64,000 bases of DNA, taken from assembly GCF_010681825.2 (NCBI RefSeq), contig NZ_CP066776.1:496001-560000 (forward strand), read 5' to 3'. Below, in pieces: positions 1-8,891 of the stretch (position 1 is its first letter; every line of letters starts with the position of its first letter). Position numbers and translations under genes: made by a program. Origin of the DNA: Sulfuriroseicoccus oceanibius (lineage in GTDB: Bacteria; Verrucomicrobiota; Verrucomicrobiia; Verrucomicrobiales; SLCJ01). The notes below the pieces were generated by a model, which was not told the origin of the DNA, searched no databases, and saw only the letters and a program-made list of their open reading frames with translations.

Positions 1-860
1 GGGCTTTTCGAGGAGTGATGTCACGGAGCTCCCATGAGGGCTCACGCAGCGTTGGTCGGACGGCATACTTGCCGTCGATGGGTAGGCTCACGCAGAGACC
101 CGAAGATCCCAAAGGGCCGTCAGCTCCGGCGCGAGGGGAAGGGGGCGTCGGTCACTACCGATCGCGTTTCTTTCCGCAGAATCGGAGCCTGCGGAGACCG
201 CCGATAGGCATTACAGGATGGGATGGATTTGGGGGGGGCTGAGCTGCGTCGCTCAGGATGACGGAAGCCGTACATCTATCCGCGGCCCCGCGATAGCTCC
301 ATCGCAAAACACACGAATACCATTCCCCGATGGACCAACGACACTCCTGTCGTTGCGCGGCAAGCTCCGTGATGAGCTCTGCGCTCGAAGCAACCAGCAT
401 CGCCCGCAGAGGATCCGATAAGGGCTGGCGAACCATGACCGCGCAGCGCTGGTCGGACGGCATACTTGCCGTCGAGTGCTCGACTCCGTCACGATCTTCT
501 TCGTGAACTTCGCGCTCTTCGTGGTTTCCACCTCAAAGAAACCTCACGCAAAGACCCGAAGATCCCAAAGGACGTTCAGCTCCGGCGGCGGGGAAGGGGG
601 CGTCGGTCACTACCGATCGCATTTTCTTCCGCAGAATCGGAGCCTGCGGAGACCGCCGATAGGCATTACAGGATGACTGGGATTTGGGAATGAGGATGCG
701 CGCATCGCTCTGAATGACGTGAGCCACACGCTGATCCCGCCGTCTCGAGATCGCTCGATCGCAACACACTCATCGACCATTCCTCGATGGAGCTACGGCA
801 CTCCTGCCGTAGAGGGGGACGCTCCGTCGTATGCCAGGCTGCAGACCGCCCTGCAGCCTC
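1..860 (-). repeat. Two copies of the composite hairpin repeat, inverted orientation
   Basis: This stretch without a gene holds two diverged copies (about 47-440 and 441-860, spacing near 393 bp) of the composite intergenic repeat that also occurs at 3656, 7935, 16080 and 32071, here on the opposite strand. Seen directly: the hairpin CAACGACACTCCTGTCGTTG at 336-355, the covariant CTACGGCA/TGCCGTAG hairpin with loop CTCC at 793-812, the phrase GGACGGCATACTTGCCGTCG in both copies, and a shared body containing CACGCA(A/G)AGACCCGAAGATC and ATAGGCATTACAGGATG. Small open frames in both strands here are repeat translations with no protein features. Confidence 0.85.
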
Positions 861-1128
861 TCTAAGGGTCGCGCTACGACATGCGGAACGTTGAGGCAGC
901 CTCGGTGTCGTTGACCCGCAGGACGCAACACTGGAGCACGTCGAGCTTTCTCTCGGCCCCCCTTTTTTGAGCGCGTGCTTTTGAAGGTTTGCGGCGATTT
1001 TCGGGCGGTTTCGTTTTGCCCCCAATTTGAGCACGTCGTTTTTGGGCTTCCCGCACCCCGCCGGTCGCTCTGCGCCCGGTGCGATTCCACCGAAACGCCC
1101 GGTTTTCGTGCTTTTGGGCCGGGCCGCT
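861..1128. other. Intergenic, no feature recognised
   Basis: Sequence between the repeat and the 230-bp duplication. It contains runs such as CCCCCCTTTTTT near 960 and GC-rich short inverted repeats, but I see no gene, RNA or recognisable repeat in it. Confidence 0.4.
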
Positions 1129-1360
1129 TATAGATAATAAACTAAAAACTTTCTCCTCTCTTCTTCTTATAGGGTGGGAATAACTCCAACAACCACTCTG
1201 AGCCTTGGTTCCATCGGATGTTCCACGGATCAGAGAACGACCAACAAGTCGGGATAAATCACCCAGCAGGTTGGGCCTAGAGCTCGGATTGCGGATTTTC
1301 GGGTAGGTTATTCTAGGCTACTCCCCAATAACTCACCCCGATTTCACAAGTTATTCACAA
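1129..1360. repeat. Direct duplication, copy 1, with DnaA-box-like site
   Basis: About 230 bp repeated with divergence at 1635-1867. Order of conserved blocks: CTTATAGATAATA, an A/T-rich then pyrimidine run (TCTTCTTCTTATAGGGTGGG), ACTCCAACAA, a GTTCCAC(A/G) block, CACCCAGCAGGTTGGG, GGTTATTC, CCCCAATAACTCACCC and TTTCACAAGTTATTCACAA. The nonamer TTATTCACA at 1351-1359 fits the DnaA-box pattern TTATNCACA; the heptamer GTTATTC recurs at 1307-1313 and 1350-1356 and inverted at 1178-1184. Confidence 0.8.
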
Positions 1361-1634
1361 GGTGTAAAAACAAAGGTGTCGTAAAGGTTGGTCGCCTATC
1401 GGGGAAATGCCGATGACCCCATGAAGCGAGGAGTTCCAATTCAGGCGGAATTCCTGGAGGCATGGGTCGTGGATTGCCGAGATTTGGGATGCCCGTCATT
1501 CCTGGGGTACTGAAGCGGGTTCTTTTTCCGTTGTTTCATGCCGATTCCGTGCCTGTTTATCCGATCGGATCCGGACGTTGCGTTACCGCTCATCCCTTGT
1601 TTTTCCTTGGTTTGCCGCGTTTCCGTTCGGTTCT
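1361..1634. other. Intergenic spacer between the two duplication copies
   Basis: No gene or repeat recognised. It separates two similar blocks that may act together, so it could be part of the same cis-acting region. Confidence 0.4.
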
Positions 1635-1867
1635 CTTATAGATAATAGACAAAAAACTTTCTCTTCTCTTCTTCTTATAGGGTGGGAGTAACTCCAACAA
1701 GTCGCGTGAGCCTCGGTTCCACAAGCTGTTCCACGGCATCGGCTGTAGAGAAGAAGTCGGAATAAACCACCCAGCAGGTTGGGGCATGACATGAAATCCC
1801 CGATCCGGGGCGTGGTTATTCGAGGTCATTCCCCAATAACTCACCCTGATTTCACAAGTTATTCACA
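1635..1867. repeat. Direct duplication, copy 2, with DnaA-box-like site
   Basis: Second copy of the 1129-1360 block, with the same order of motifs. TTATTCACA is at 1859-1867 and GTTATTC at 1815-1821 and 1858-1864. Its last part overlaps an 11-bp perfect inverted repeat (ATAACTCACCC at 1836-1846 with GGGTGAGTTAT at 1873-1883) just upstream of the porin gene. Confidence 0.8.
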
Positions 1868-1935
1868 ATACCGGGTGAGTTATGGGTATTATAAGGCGCC
1901 GACCGTTGACACAGGTTTACTATTTTCGCTAGAAA
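1836..1935 (+). promoter_or_regulatory. Inverted repeat and candidate promoter of the porin gene
   Basis: An 11-bp perfect inverted repeat (arms 1836-1846 and 1873-1883) precedes a consensus-like -35 TTGACA at 1906-1911. A -10 at the usual distance would fall on CGCTAGAA (1927-1934), which is only a weak match, and would give a very short leader before the ATG at 1943. The arms could be an operator. Function is inferred. Confidence 0.35.
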
Positions 1936-1942
1936 GTCCTCT

Positions 1943-3535
1943 ATGTTCAGATCATCCCGCCCATTGATGTCGGTGCTTACGAGCGGAGTCATGTTTGGAG
2001 CTGTGTTGCCGGCGGCGGTGGCGCAGGAAAATTTGGATCCGCCACAGGGGCAGGCGATTCAAGAGATGGCGAGGATTCGTGATGAGATTGATCAGATGCG
2101 AGCGGACTATGAGGCGAGGATCAAGAGCTTGGAGCAAAAGCTGGTGCAGATGGAGAAGCAGGTGGCGAACCAACAAGCTCAGCCTGCGGCTAAGTCAGCA
2201 GCGATTGGGGGCGCGAAAGGTGGGCTCACTGCCGATGAAGTGGCTGCGCCGCACACACCAGAGGAGCGCGAGGCATTGGCTGATAGTGTGGAGTTCGCGG
2301 ATTTCACGAGGGGATTCAAATTCCATGGATATTTCCGCTCGGGCTATGGGGTGAACGAAGATGGCGAGGTGATGGAGGCGTTCAGGGCGCCTGGAGCGCA
2401 GGCGAAGTACAGGCTGGGTAACGAAACCGAGACCTATTTGGAGACAGGGTTCGACTATCACTTTCCGAATTTTGACCTGCATGAAGGCGAGGAGGTGTTG
2501 GTGTCGTTCCGTCCTGCGTATGTGGTTTCCAATGCTCTGGGGAACTCGGAGACCGAGATCACGCTACGTGAGGCATACGGCAAGATGACCGGGTTGGTAC
2601 CCGCGATCCCAGAGGCCAGCTTGTGGGCGGGGCTGAGGTTTTATGATCGTAAGGACGTTCACATGAACGACTTCTACTACCTGGATATGAGCGGATTCGG
2701 GGGCGGCATTGAAGGGATCGACCTGGGTTCCGGCAAGCTTTCGGTGGCGTGGATCGGAGGATCGATCGACGCCCTGACATCGAACGGATCGCAGCGGTCG
2801 GAAACCGTGAACAGCAAAAACAACCTGGATATCCGCTGGTCGGATATCGATGTGCTGAACGGAAAGGGCTTTGTCTGGCTCAATGTGGCTCATTCGGGCG
2901 AGCAAATTTTGCCAGACGGGGTGAATGTGATCATTGATTCATCAACGGGAGCGGCTGGAGCACTGGGCTATGAGTACCCTGATTTCTTCGGTGGTTACAG
3001 CCGGACCATGGTGCAGTACGGGGTGGGGTCGGCATTCAACTTCCGCTCGTCGTCGTCCAACTTTGCGGGAGCCGACGCTGGATTCACCGCAGAAGATCCT
3101 CTGTTAGTGGATCTGGGGGAGGCATGGCATTTCCGATTTGTGCAGGATGTGGTGATCGAGCCATTCGAGCGGTTTGGGTTGCAGGGCACCTTCATCTGGG
3201 ACGAGGCGAACGGCGGGATCATGGAGGATCCGCGTCAGACCTGGATCTCTGCCGGGGTGCGTCCGGTTTATTATTTCAACGATCACTTTAGTCTCGCCTG
3301 GGAAACCGGGATGGACTACGTGAGCGCCGATTTGCGTCCATCGGGATCGCTGTACAAGACGACATTGGCGGCGCAGTTGTCACCTGCTCCGGAGTACTTC
3401 TCGCGTCCTGTGTTGCGTGCCTTTGTGACGTGGGCCACGTGGGACGAGGATTTGAAGGGGTTTGTGGCACCAAGGACACAGGCTCTGTCACGTGATGGCG
3501 TTTCGGTCGGGGTTCAGGTGGAAGCTTGGTGGTAG
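1943..3535 (+). CDS. LamB/maltoporin-like outer-membrane porin
   Basis: 530 aa. A signal peptide (residues 1-28, ending AAVAQ) is followed by a charged coiled coil at about 35-80 (EIDQMRADYEARIKSLEQKL) and then a beta-rich barrel. The segment near residue 130, FRSGYG, with PGAQAKYRLGNETETY shortly after, matches the N-terminal strand pattern of maltoporin-type (LamB) carbohydrate porins; the last residues (VQVEAWW) end in an aromatic as is usual for outer-membrane barrels. The N-terminal coiled coil probably spans the periplasm or trimerises the porin. Likely passive uptake of sugars or oligosaccharides. The gene is monocistronic, with a terminator at 3556-3595 and a possible operator upstream. 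The substrate cannot be read from the sequence. Confidence 0.85.
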   Translation: MFRSSRPLMSVLTSGVMFGAVLPAAVAQENLDPPQGQAIQEMARIRDEIDQMRADYEARIKSLEQKLVQMEKQVANQQAQPAAKSAAIGGAKGGLTADEVAAPHTPEEREALADSVEFADFTRGFKFHGYFRSGYGVNEDGEVMEAFRAPGAQAKYRLGNETETYLETGFDYHFPNFDLHEGEEVLVSFRPAYVVSNALGNSETEITLREAYGKMTGLVPAIPEASLWAGLRFYDRKDVHMNDFYYLDMSGFGGGIEGIDLGSGKLSVAWIGGSIDALTSNGSQRSETVNSKNNLDIRWSDIDVLNGKGFVWLNVAHSGEQILPDGVNVIIDSSTGAAGALGYEYPDFFGGYSRTMVQYGVGSAFNFRSSSSNFAGADAGFTAEDPLLVDLGEAWHFRFVQDVVIEPFERFGLQGTFIWDEANGGIMEDPRQTWISAGVRPVYYFNDHFSLAWETGMDYVSADLRPSGSLYKTTLAAQLSPAPEYFSRPVLRAFVTWATWDEDLKGFVAPRTQALSRDGVSVGVQVEAWW

Positions 3536-3555
3536 GAAACTGCTCAGTTTGAATC

Positions 3556-3595
3556 AGCGGCGGGTGCCTGGTTTGCGGGTGTCCGCCGCTTTTTT
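3556..3595 (+). terminator. Rho-independent terminator after the porin
   Basis: Stem AGCGGCGG (3556-3563) with CCGCCGCT (3583-3590), followed by a run of six T. Confidence 0.85.
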
Positions 3596-3655
3596 GTGGC
3601 TTCGGTTGTGGGCGTCTTTCATGGGGCACCACGATGAAGGGATTGACGGAGCCTC

Positions 3656-4420
3656 TCGATCGACGGCAGGAATGCCGTCCCCTCCAGCGCAGTGCGTGCG
3701 TGGTGCGGGCGCTGAACGAATGACGGAGCTTTCCGGGCAACGACAAAAGTGTCGTTGGTCCATCGCGGAAGGGGGGGGGGATGCGATGGAGCAACCACAC
3801 TCCTGTGGTTGAGGGGGGGCTCACGTCACCACCCGGCAATGTCAGCATTCCCCACCTCCCAAATGCTATGCTCTTTATCCTGTAGTGCCTATCGGCGGCT
3901 TCCACAGGCTCCGATTCTGCGGAAAGAAGCGCGACCATTGAGGACCGATGCTCCTTTCCCCACCGCCGGAGTGTGCCCCTCTTTGGGATCTTTGGGGCTT
4001 TGCGTGAGGTTTACCAACGACGGCAGGAATGCCGTCCCACCAGCGCTGCGCGTGCCTGGTTCTGGCGCCGAGCTGATGACGGAGTTGTTCGCGTCAACGA
4101 CAGGAGTGTCGTTGGTCCATCGGGGAAGTGTGTTTGAGGGGGGGAGATGCAGCTATCCAGCGGCTGCGGGATGGATGTGCGGTTTCCGTCATTCTGAGCG
4201 ATTCGCCCCAACCCACTTCAAATCCTACCCGTCCTGTAATGCCTAACGGCTGTCTCCGCAGGCTCCGATTCTGCGGAAAATAACGCGACCCGTGGTTGCC
4301 GCCGCCCCCTTCGCCTCCGCCGGAGCTGACCGTTCTTCGGGATCTTTGGGGCTTTGCGTGAGGTTTCCCAACCGACGGCTGGAATGCCGTTCGCTCAGCG
4401 CTGTGCGTGAGGCGGGATGG
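3656..4420 (+). repeat. Two copies of the composite hairpin repeat
   Basis: Plus-orientation copies of the composite repeat filling the gap before the rhodanese gene. Hairpin C (GACGGCA-GGAA-TGCCGTC) is at 3662-3679 and 4019-4036. Hairpin A is at 3738-3757 with the loop changed to AAAG, and intact (CAACGACAGGAGTGTCGTTG) at 4095-4114. Hairpin B (CAACCACACTCCTGTGGTTG) is at 3792-3811; in the second copy the B position is degenerate. The body contains TTTGGGATCTTTGGGGCTTT. No gene is present. Confidence 0.85.
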
Positions 4421-4469
4421 AGTGATTTCTTCCTGTGCGCCTATCTGGGATCGGTTAACGTATTGCGTG

Positions 4470-5393
4470 ATGATGAACCAATTGATTGCTACAGACGCCT
4501 TACACGAGCTCATGGAGAAGCCGGGGGAAACGATGCATTTGATCGACGTTCGCTTGCCGGCGGACTATGCTGCGGCGCATCTTCCCGGAGCGGTGAATGC
4601 TTGTGTGTTCGAGATGGGATTTGGCGACAACATAAAGCAGGCGGTTCCGGATGTTAGCGATTTGGTGGTGGTTTATGGGGCGCATGCATCGAGTTATGAA
4701 TCGCGGGTGGCGTTGGAGAAGCTTCTGCGTCTGGGGTTCACCAATGTGCATGAGTACCGGGTGGGATTGGCGGGGTGGCCGGGTGAAGTGGTACGCGACC
4801 AGGAAGCACCTGCAGTCGATGACGAGGATGCGCCACAGGTAAGGGACGGACGCCATTTGGTCGACTTGGAGCAAAGCGAAGTGCATTGGGTAGGACGCAA
4901 TTTGCTCAACCATCATGAAGGGTCGATCCGGCTGCAGAATGGGTTTGTTCATATCAGTGACGGTCAACTAGTAGGTGGCGAGTTCATGATCGACATGACG
5001 AGCATGCGCTGTTCCGACTTGGCGGGGGATGCGATGCATGACGTGTTGATTGCGCATTTGGAGAGCGACGACTTTTTCGACGTCGAGAAGTTTCCGACGG
5101 CTGCGTTTTGTATTGAGACCGTTGAGCGCCTGCCCGTGACGGCTCCGGGGCGTCCTGATTTGCGGATCACCGGAGATTTGAGGATCAGGGATGTGGATGT
5201 GCCGATTGAGTTTGATGCGGTCACCGGAGTGACGGCGGACGGAGTGATGGCAGCCCAGGCGTCGCTCAAGATTGACCGGACATTGTGGGGTGTGTTGTAT
5301 GGATCCGGATCGTTTTTTGCCAATCTGGGGATGCACTTGGTCAACGATCTGGTGGCGATTGATCTCAAAGTGGTGATTGCGAACGACGGTTAA
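4470..5393 (+). CDS. Rhodanese-like/YceI-like fusion protein
   Basis: 307 aa from the ATG pair at 4470/4473; longer in-frame starts would lie in repeat-derived sequence. Residues 1-115 are a rhodanese-like domain (LIDVRLPADYAAAHLPGAVN, and GFTNVHEYRVGLAGW), but the loop that normally has the catalytic Cys reads VVVYGAHASSYES, so sulfurtransferase activity is unlikely. Residues about 130-305 form a YceI-type lipocalin-like domain (VGGEFMIDMTSM, FFDVEKFPTAAF), a family that binds isoprenoid-like lipids or is tied to stress resistance. No signal peptide, so cytoplasmic. First gene of an apparent operon with the kefF/G-like and kefB/C-like genes (20-bp gap), which suggests a redox or electrophile-stress role. 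The exact function is not known. Confidence 0.8.
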   Translation: MMNQLIATDALHELMEKPGETMHLIDVRLPADYAAAHLPGAVNACVFEMGFGDNIKQAVPDVSDLVVVYGAHASSYESRVALEKLLRLGFTNVHEYRVGLAGWPGEVVRDQEAPAVDDEDAPQVRDGRHLVDLEQSEVHWVGRNLLNHHEGSIRLQNGFVHISDGQLVGGEFMIDMTSMRCSDLAGDAMHDVLIAHLESDDFFDVEKFPTAAFCIETVERLPVTAPGRPDLRITGDLRIRDVDVPIEFDAVTGVTADGVMAAQASLKIDRTLWGVLYGSGSFFANLGMHLVNDLVAIDLKVVIANDG

Positions 5394-5413
5394 CCCCAGC
5401 GGGACAGCGAGCG

Positions 5414-6013
5414 ATGCGTGTATTGATTTTGTTTGCTCATCCGGCCTACGAGAGGTCTCGGATCAATCGTCGGCTGGTGGATGCAGTGACGGGCTTGGAT
5501 GGCGTGACAGTGCACGATTTGTACGAGGCGTACCCGGACTTCGCGATCGACGTCGAAGCGGAGCAGAAGTTGTTGCTAGAGCATGACGTGATTATTTTTC
5601 ACCACCCGCTTTTTTGGTACTCGTCACCGGCATTGCTCAAAGAGTGGCAGGATTTGGTTCTGACCCACGGATGGGCCTATGGTGCCGAGGGCACCGCTTT
5701 GATGGGCAAGCTCTTCATGCAGACCATCACCACGGGGGCGGGCGTTGAAAAATACTGTGCGGAGAACCACTGCGCGGTGCGCTCGATGCTGCTGCCTTTC
5801 GAGATGACAGCGCAATTGTGTAACTTGCGGGTGATTGCACCATTTGCGGTATTCGGAACGTTCAACCTGGATCCTGAGAAGGACATGCTGGCCATTGGCG
5901 AGGAGTATCGCCGCGTGGTGACGGCGCTGCGGGATGAATCCTTGGACTTGGATGCGGCGGCGGCAGCCGAAGTCACGAATGCAGCGCACTGCACCTGCGA
6001 CCTAACCCGATGA
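5414..6013 (+). CDS. KefF/KefG-like NAD(P)H:quinone oxidoreductase (K+ efflux ancillary protein)
   Basis: 199 aa flavodoxin-fold protein. MRVLILFAHPAYERSRINR is the phosphate-binding start, and the segment from HPLFWYSSPALLKEWQD to VLTHGWAYG is typical of the KefF/KefG/NQO family. KefF and KefG are flavoproteins needed for full activity of the KefC/KefB antiporters, and they also reduce quinones. The stop codon is 3 bases before the ATG of the antiporter gene, so translation is probably coupled. KefF and KefG cannot be told apart from this sequence alone. Confidence 0.88.
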   Translation: MRVLILFAHPAYERSRINRRLVDAVTGLDGVTVHDLYEAYPDFAIDVEAEQKLLLEHDVIIFHHPLFWYSSPALLKEWQDLVLTHGWAYGAEGTALMGKLFMQTITTGAGVEKYCAENHCAVRSMLLPFEMTAQLCNLRVIAPFAVFGTFNLDPEKDMLAIGEEYRRVVTALRDESLDLDAAAAAEVTNAAHCTCDLTR

Positions 6014-6016
6014 GCC

Positions 6017-7927
6017 ATGCACTTTGAGTCATTTTTCATTCAAGCCATGATCTATCTGGCGGCTGCTGTGATAGCCGTTCCGGTAGGCAAGAAGTTGGGG
6101 ATTGGCTCCGTTTTGGGGTACTTGGTGGCCGGGGCGGTGATCGGCCCATCGGTGTTGGGCTTGATCGGTGGTGAGAATGGCGAGGACGTGCTGCACTTTG
6201 CCGAGTTCGGTGTGGTGATGATGTTGTTTTTGATCGGCTTGGAGTTGCGGCCGCTCGCGTTGTGGAAGATGCGGCGCAACCTACTGGGCACCGGGATGAC
6301 CCAAGTCGTGGTGACGACGCTGGCGATCGGGGCGCTGGCGATGTGGGGGCTGGGTGAAAGTTGGCGTGCCGCTCTGTGCCTTGGGCTAGTGCTCGCGTTG
6401 TCGTCGACGGCAATCGCTATTCAGACGCTGACGGAGAAAGGGCTGATCCGTACCCGCGGTGGGCGCCACAGTTTCTCGGTACTGCTTTTTCAAGACATCG
6501 CGGTGATCCCAATGATCGCCGTGATGCCGATGCTGGCCGACCCCGCATTGCGTGGCTCGGTTGAGAATCACAGCAGCACGTGGACCGCGCATTTGCCGCC
6601 CTGGGGAGTGACGTTGGTCGTCCTGCTGGTGGTTGGTGGCATTGTGTGGGTTGGCCGCTTCGCAGCGACTCATGTGCTGCGGGTGATTGCCAAGACCCGG
6701 TCACGCGAGACGTTTGTGGCGTCGGCTTTGTTGTTGGTGGTGGCGATTACGGTGTTGATGACCAAGATTGGCTTATCGCCTGCGCTGGGGACGTTTATCG
6801 CCGGGGTGGCGCTGTCTGACAACGAATACCGTCACGAGTTGGAGAGTGATCTGGAGCCTGTGAAGGGCTTGCTACTCGCATTGTTCTTTATGGCGATCGG
6901 GGCGGGGATCGATTTTGCCCTGATTGCGGGCCAGCCGTTGCGGATCATTGCAATGACGGCCGTCCTCGTAGCCGTGAAGGGCCTGGTATTGTGGGGGATC
7001 GGGCGGGTGTCCAAGTTGTCGTTGGATCATCGATCTGTGTTCACTCTGGCCTTGGCGCAGGGCGGTGAGTTTGCCTTTGTGTTGTTTGCGGTCGCGGCTC
7101 CTCTGGGGATCATCTCGGCGCAATTGAAGGCTGAGATGACGGCGGTCGTGGTGCTGTCGATGGCGCTGACGCCGATCCTGTTCTTGGCAGCGGAGCGCTT
7201 GTTGTTTCCTCGGTTTGTCGGGTCGGGTGGAGATGAAAGGGAGCCCGATGAGATCGACGAGCATAACCCCGTGATCATTGCGGGCTTCGGGCGTTTTGGA
7301 AACTTGGTGGGGCGGTTTCTGCGGGCGCAGGACGTCCATGCCACCGTGCTTGATGTGGACTCGGATCACATTGAGTTGCTGCGCAAGCTCGGCTTCAAGA
7401 CCTACTATGGCGATGCCTCGCGGCTGGAGTTGCTTGAGGCCGCGGGTGCGGAATCAGCCAAGATCCTGGTGGTGGCGATCGGTGATGAATCCAAGGCGAC
7501 GGAGATCGTGCAGATTGCGAAGAGGCATTTCCCGCATCTGACGGTGTTGGCGCGCGCTGGATCGCGGATGCATGTGTACGAGCTGCTGGAAGCCGGGGTG
7601 GATCATTTCTTCCTCGAGCAACAGGGAAGCGCGATTGATTGCGCCGAGCGGTTGGCGGTTCTGCTAGGCAACCGGGCGTACTCGATGCATCGGGCGGCGA
7701 CTCAGTTCAAAGCGCACGACAACGCAATGATGACCGATCTCTTCGAGCACCGGAAGGACATGAAATCGTACATCACCAAAGCGCGGAAGCAGATCCACGA
7801 TATCGAAGCGCGGTTCCGCAGTGACCGGCAGTCGATGGATGCATTCACCGACAAAGCCTGGGAAAGCCGCTCGCTGATCGAGGAGTTTGGTGATGGGCGC
7901 GTCGGGAGGGAGCCTGAGGGGAAATAG
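6017..7927 (+). CDS. Glutathione-regulated K+ efflux antiporter, KefB/KefC type
   Basis: 636 aa. Residues 1-385 form a CPA2 Na+/H+-exchanger-type membrane domain with about 12 hydrophobic segments (GYLVAGAVIGPSVLGL; LALAQGGEFAFVLFAVA). A KTN/RCK (TrkA-N) domain at about 410-530 starts at VIIAGFGRFGNLVGRFL and continues through DVDSDH and YYGDASRLELLEAAGA, the NAD/AMP-binding Rossmann fold where GSH and GSH adducts act in Kef proteins. A charged C-terminal tail follows. In E. coli such channels open on binding glutathione conjugates and acidify the cytoplasm to protect against electrophiles. It lies directly after its likely flavoprotein partner; a hairpin-repeat block begins right after the stop. 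Confidence 0.9.
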   Translation: MHFESFFIQAMIYLAAAVIAVPVGKKLGIGSVLGYLVAGAVIGPSVLGLIGGENGEDVLHFAEFGVVMMLFLIGLELRPLALWKMRRNLLGTGMTQVVVTTLAIGALAMWGLGESWRAALCLGLVLALSSTAIAIQTLTEKGLIRTRGGRHSFSVLLFQDIAVIPMIAVMPMLADPALRGSVENHSSTWTAHLPPWGVTLVVLLVVGGIVWVGRFAATHVLRVIAKTRSRETFVASALLLVVAITVLMTKIGLSPALGTFIAGVALSDNEYRHELESDLEPVKGLLLALFFMAIGAGIDFALIAGQPLRIIAMTAVLVAVKGLVLWGIGRVSKLSLDHRSVFTLALAQGGEFAFVLFAVAAPLGIISAQLKAEMTAVVVLSMALTPILFLAAERLLFPRFVGSGGDEREPDEIDEHNPVIIAGFGRFGNLVGRFLRAQDVHATVLDVDSDHIELLRKLGFKTYYGDASRLELLEAAGAESAKILVVAIGDESKATEIVQIAKRHFPHLTVLARAGSRMHVYELLEAGVDHFFLEQQGSAIDCAERLAVLLGNRAYSMHRAATQFKAHDNAMMTDLFEHRKDMKSYITKARKQIHDIEARFRSDRQSMDAFTDKAWESRSLIEEFGDGRVGREPEGK

Positions 7928-7934
7928 AAGGGGA

Positions 7935-8815
7935 TCGGATTCACTGCGGTCGATGCCGGATCGTTCGAGCGCTGATCGGATGACGGAGCCTGCCGCGTCA
8001 ACGACAGGAGTGTCGTTGGTCCATTTGGGGAATGGTGGGCGAGCATGTTGCGATGGAGCTACCACACTCCTGTGGTAGAGAGTGGTTCACATCATTCTGA
8101 TCGATTTATCGCGACCCATGTCGAATCCTCCTCATCCTGCCAATCTGTGGGAAAAACGCGATCTGCGTTGACCGCCGCGCCCTTCTCCTCCGCCGGAACT
8201 AGTCGCCCTTCGGGATCTTTGGGGCTTTGCGTGAGTCTACCCCATCGACGGCAGGAATGCCGTCCCACCAGCGCTGCGCGTGCGTAGCGCGGAGCTTGTT
8301 GTCGTTATTTCTATCAAAATCCTGTTCGGATCTACTGCGGTCGATGCTGGATCGTTCGGGGGCTGAACGGATGACGGAGCCTGCCGCGTCAACGACAGGA
8401 GTGTCGTTGCTCCAGCGGTGAATGGTGGGCGAGCGTGTGGCGATGGAGCTACCACACTCCTGTGGTAGAGGGTGGTTCACGTCATTCTGCCAATCTATGG
8501 GAAAAACGCGATCTGCGTTGACCGCCGCGCCCTTCTCCTCCGCCGGAACTAGTCGCCCTTCGGGATCTTTGGGGCTCTGCGTGAGCCTACCTATCATCGA
8601 CGGCAGGAATGCCGTCCCACCAGCGCTGCGCGTGCGTAGCGCGGAGCTTCTTATCGTTATCTCTATCAAAATCCTGTTCGGATTTACTGCGGTCGATGCT
8701 GGATCGTTCGGGGGCTAAACGGATGACGGAGCTTTACGAGCAACGACAGGAGTGTCGTTGGTCCAGCGTGGAATGGTGTTTTTGCGGGATGCGGTGGAGC
8801 GGTACTTGAATTCAT
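7935..8815 (+). repeat. Composite hairpin repeat, two full copies plus a partial
   Basis: Three starts of the motif TACTGCGGTCGATG are visible (near 7950, 8332 and 8684). Hairpin A is at 7999-8018, 8390-8409 and 8741-8760. Hairpin B has the covariant stem CTACCACA/TGTGGTAG at 8059-8078 and 8449-8468. Hairpin C is at 8247-8264 and 8599-8616. The body carries CTTCGGGATCTTTGGGGCT. The two full copies are very similar to each other. No gene is present between kefB/C and the PEP-CTERM gene. Confidence 0.88.
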
Positions 8816-8833
8816 CTCGGACAGGATAGACAC

Positions 8834-8867
8834 AAAAAAGCCGCACCCCGTGAGGGATGCGGCTTTT
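8834..8867 (-). terminator. Rho-independent terminator of the PEP-CTERM gene
   Basis: Stem AAAAGCCGCA(C/T)CCC with GGG(A/G)TGCGGCTTTT; read on the minus strand it ends in six T directly downstream of the gene at 8892-9518. It may also work in the other direction. Confidence 0.85.
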
Positions 8868-8891
8868 CACAGAAACTGGAAATGTTTCGGA

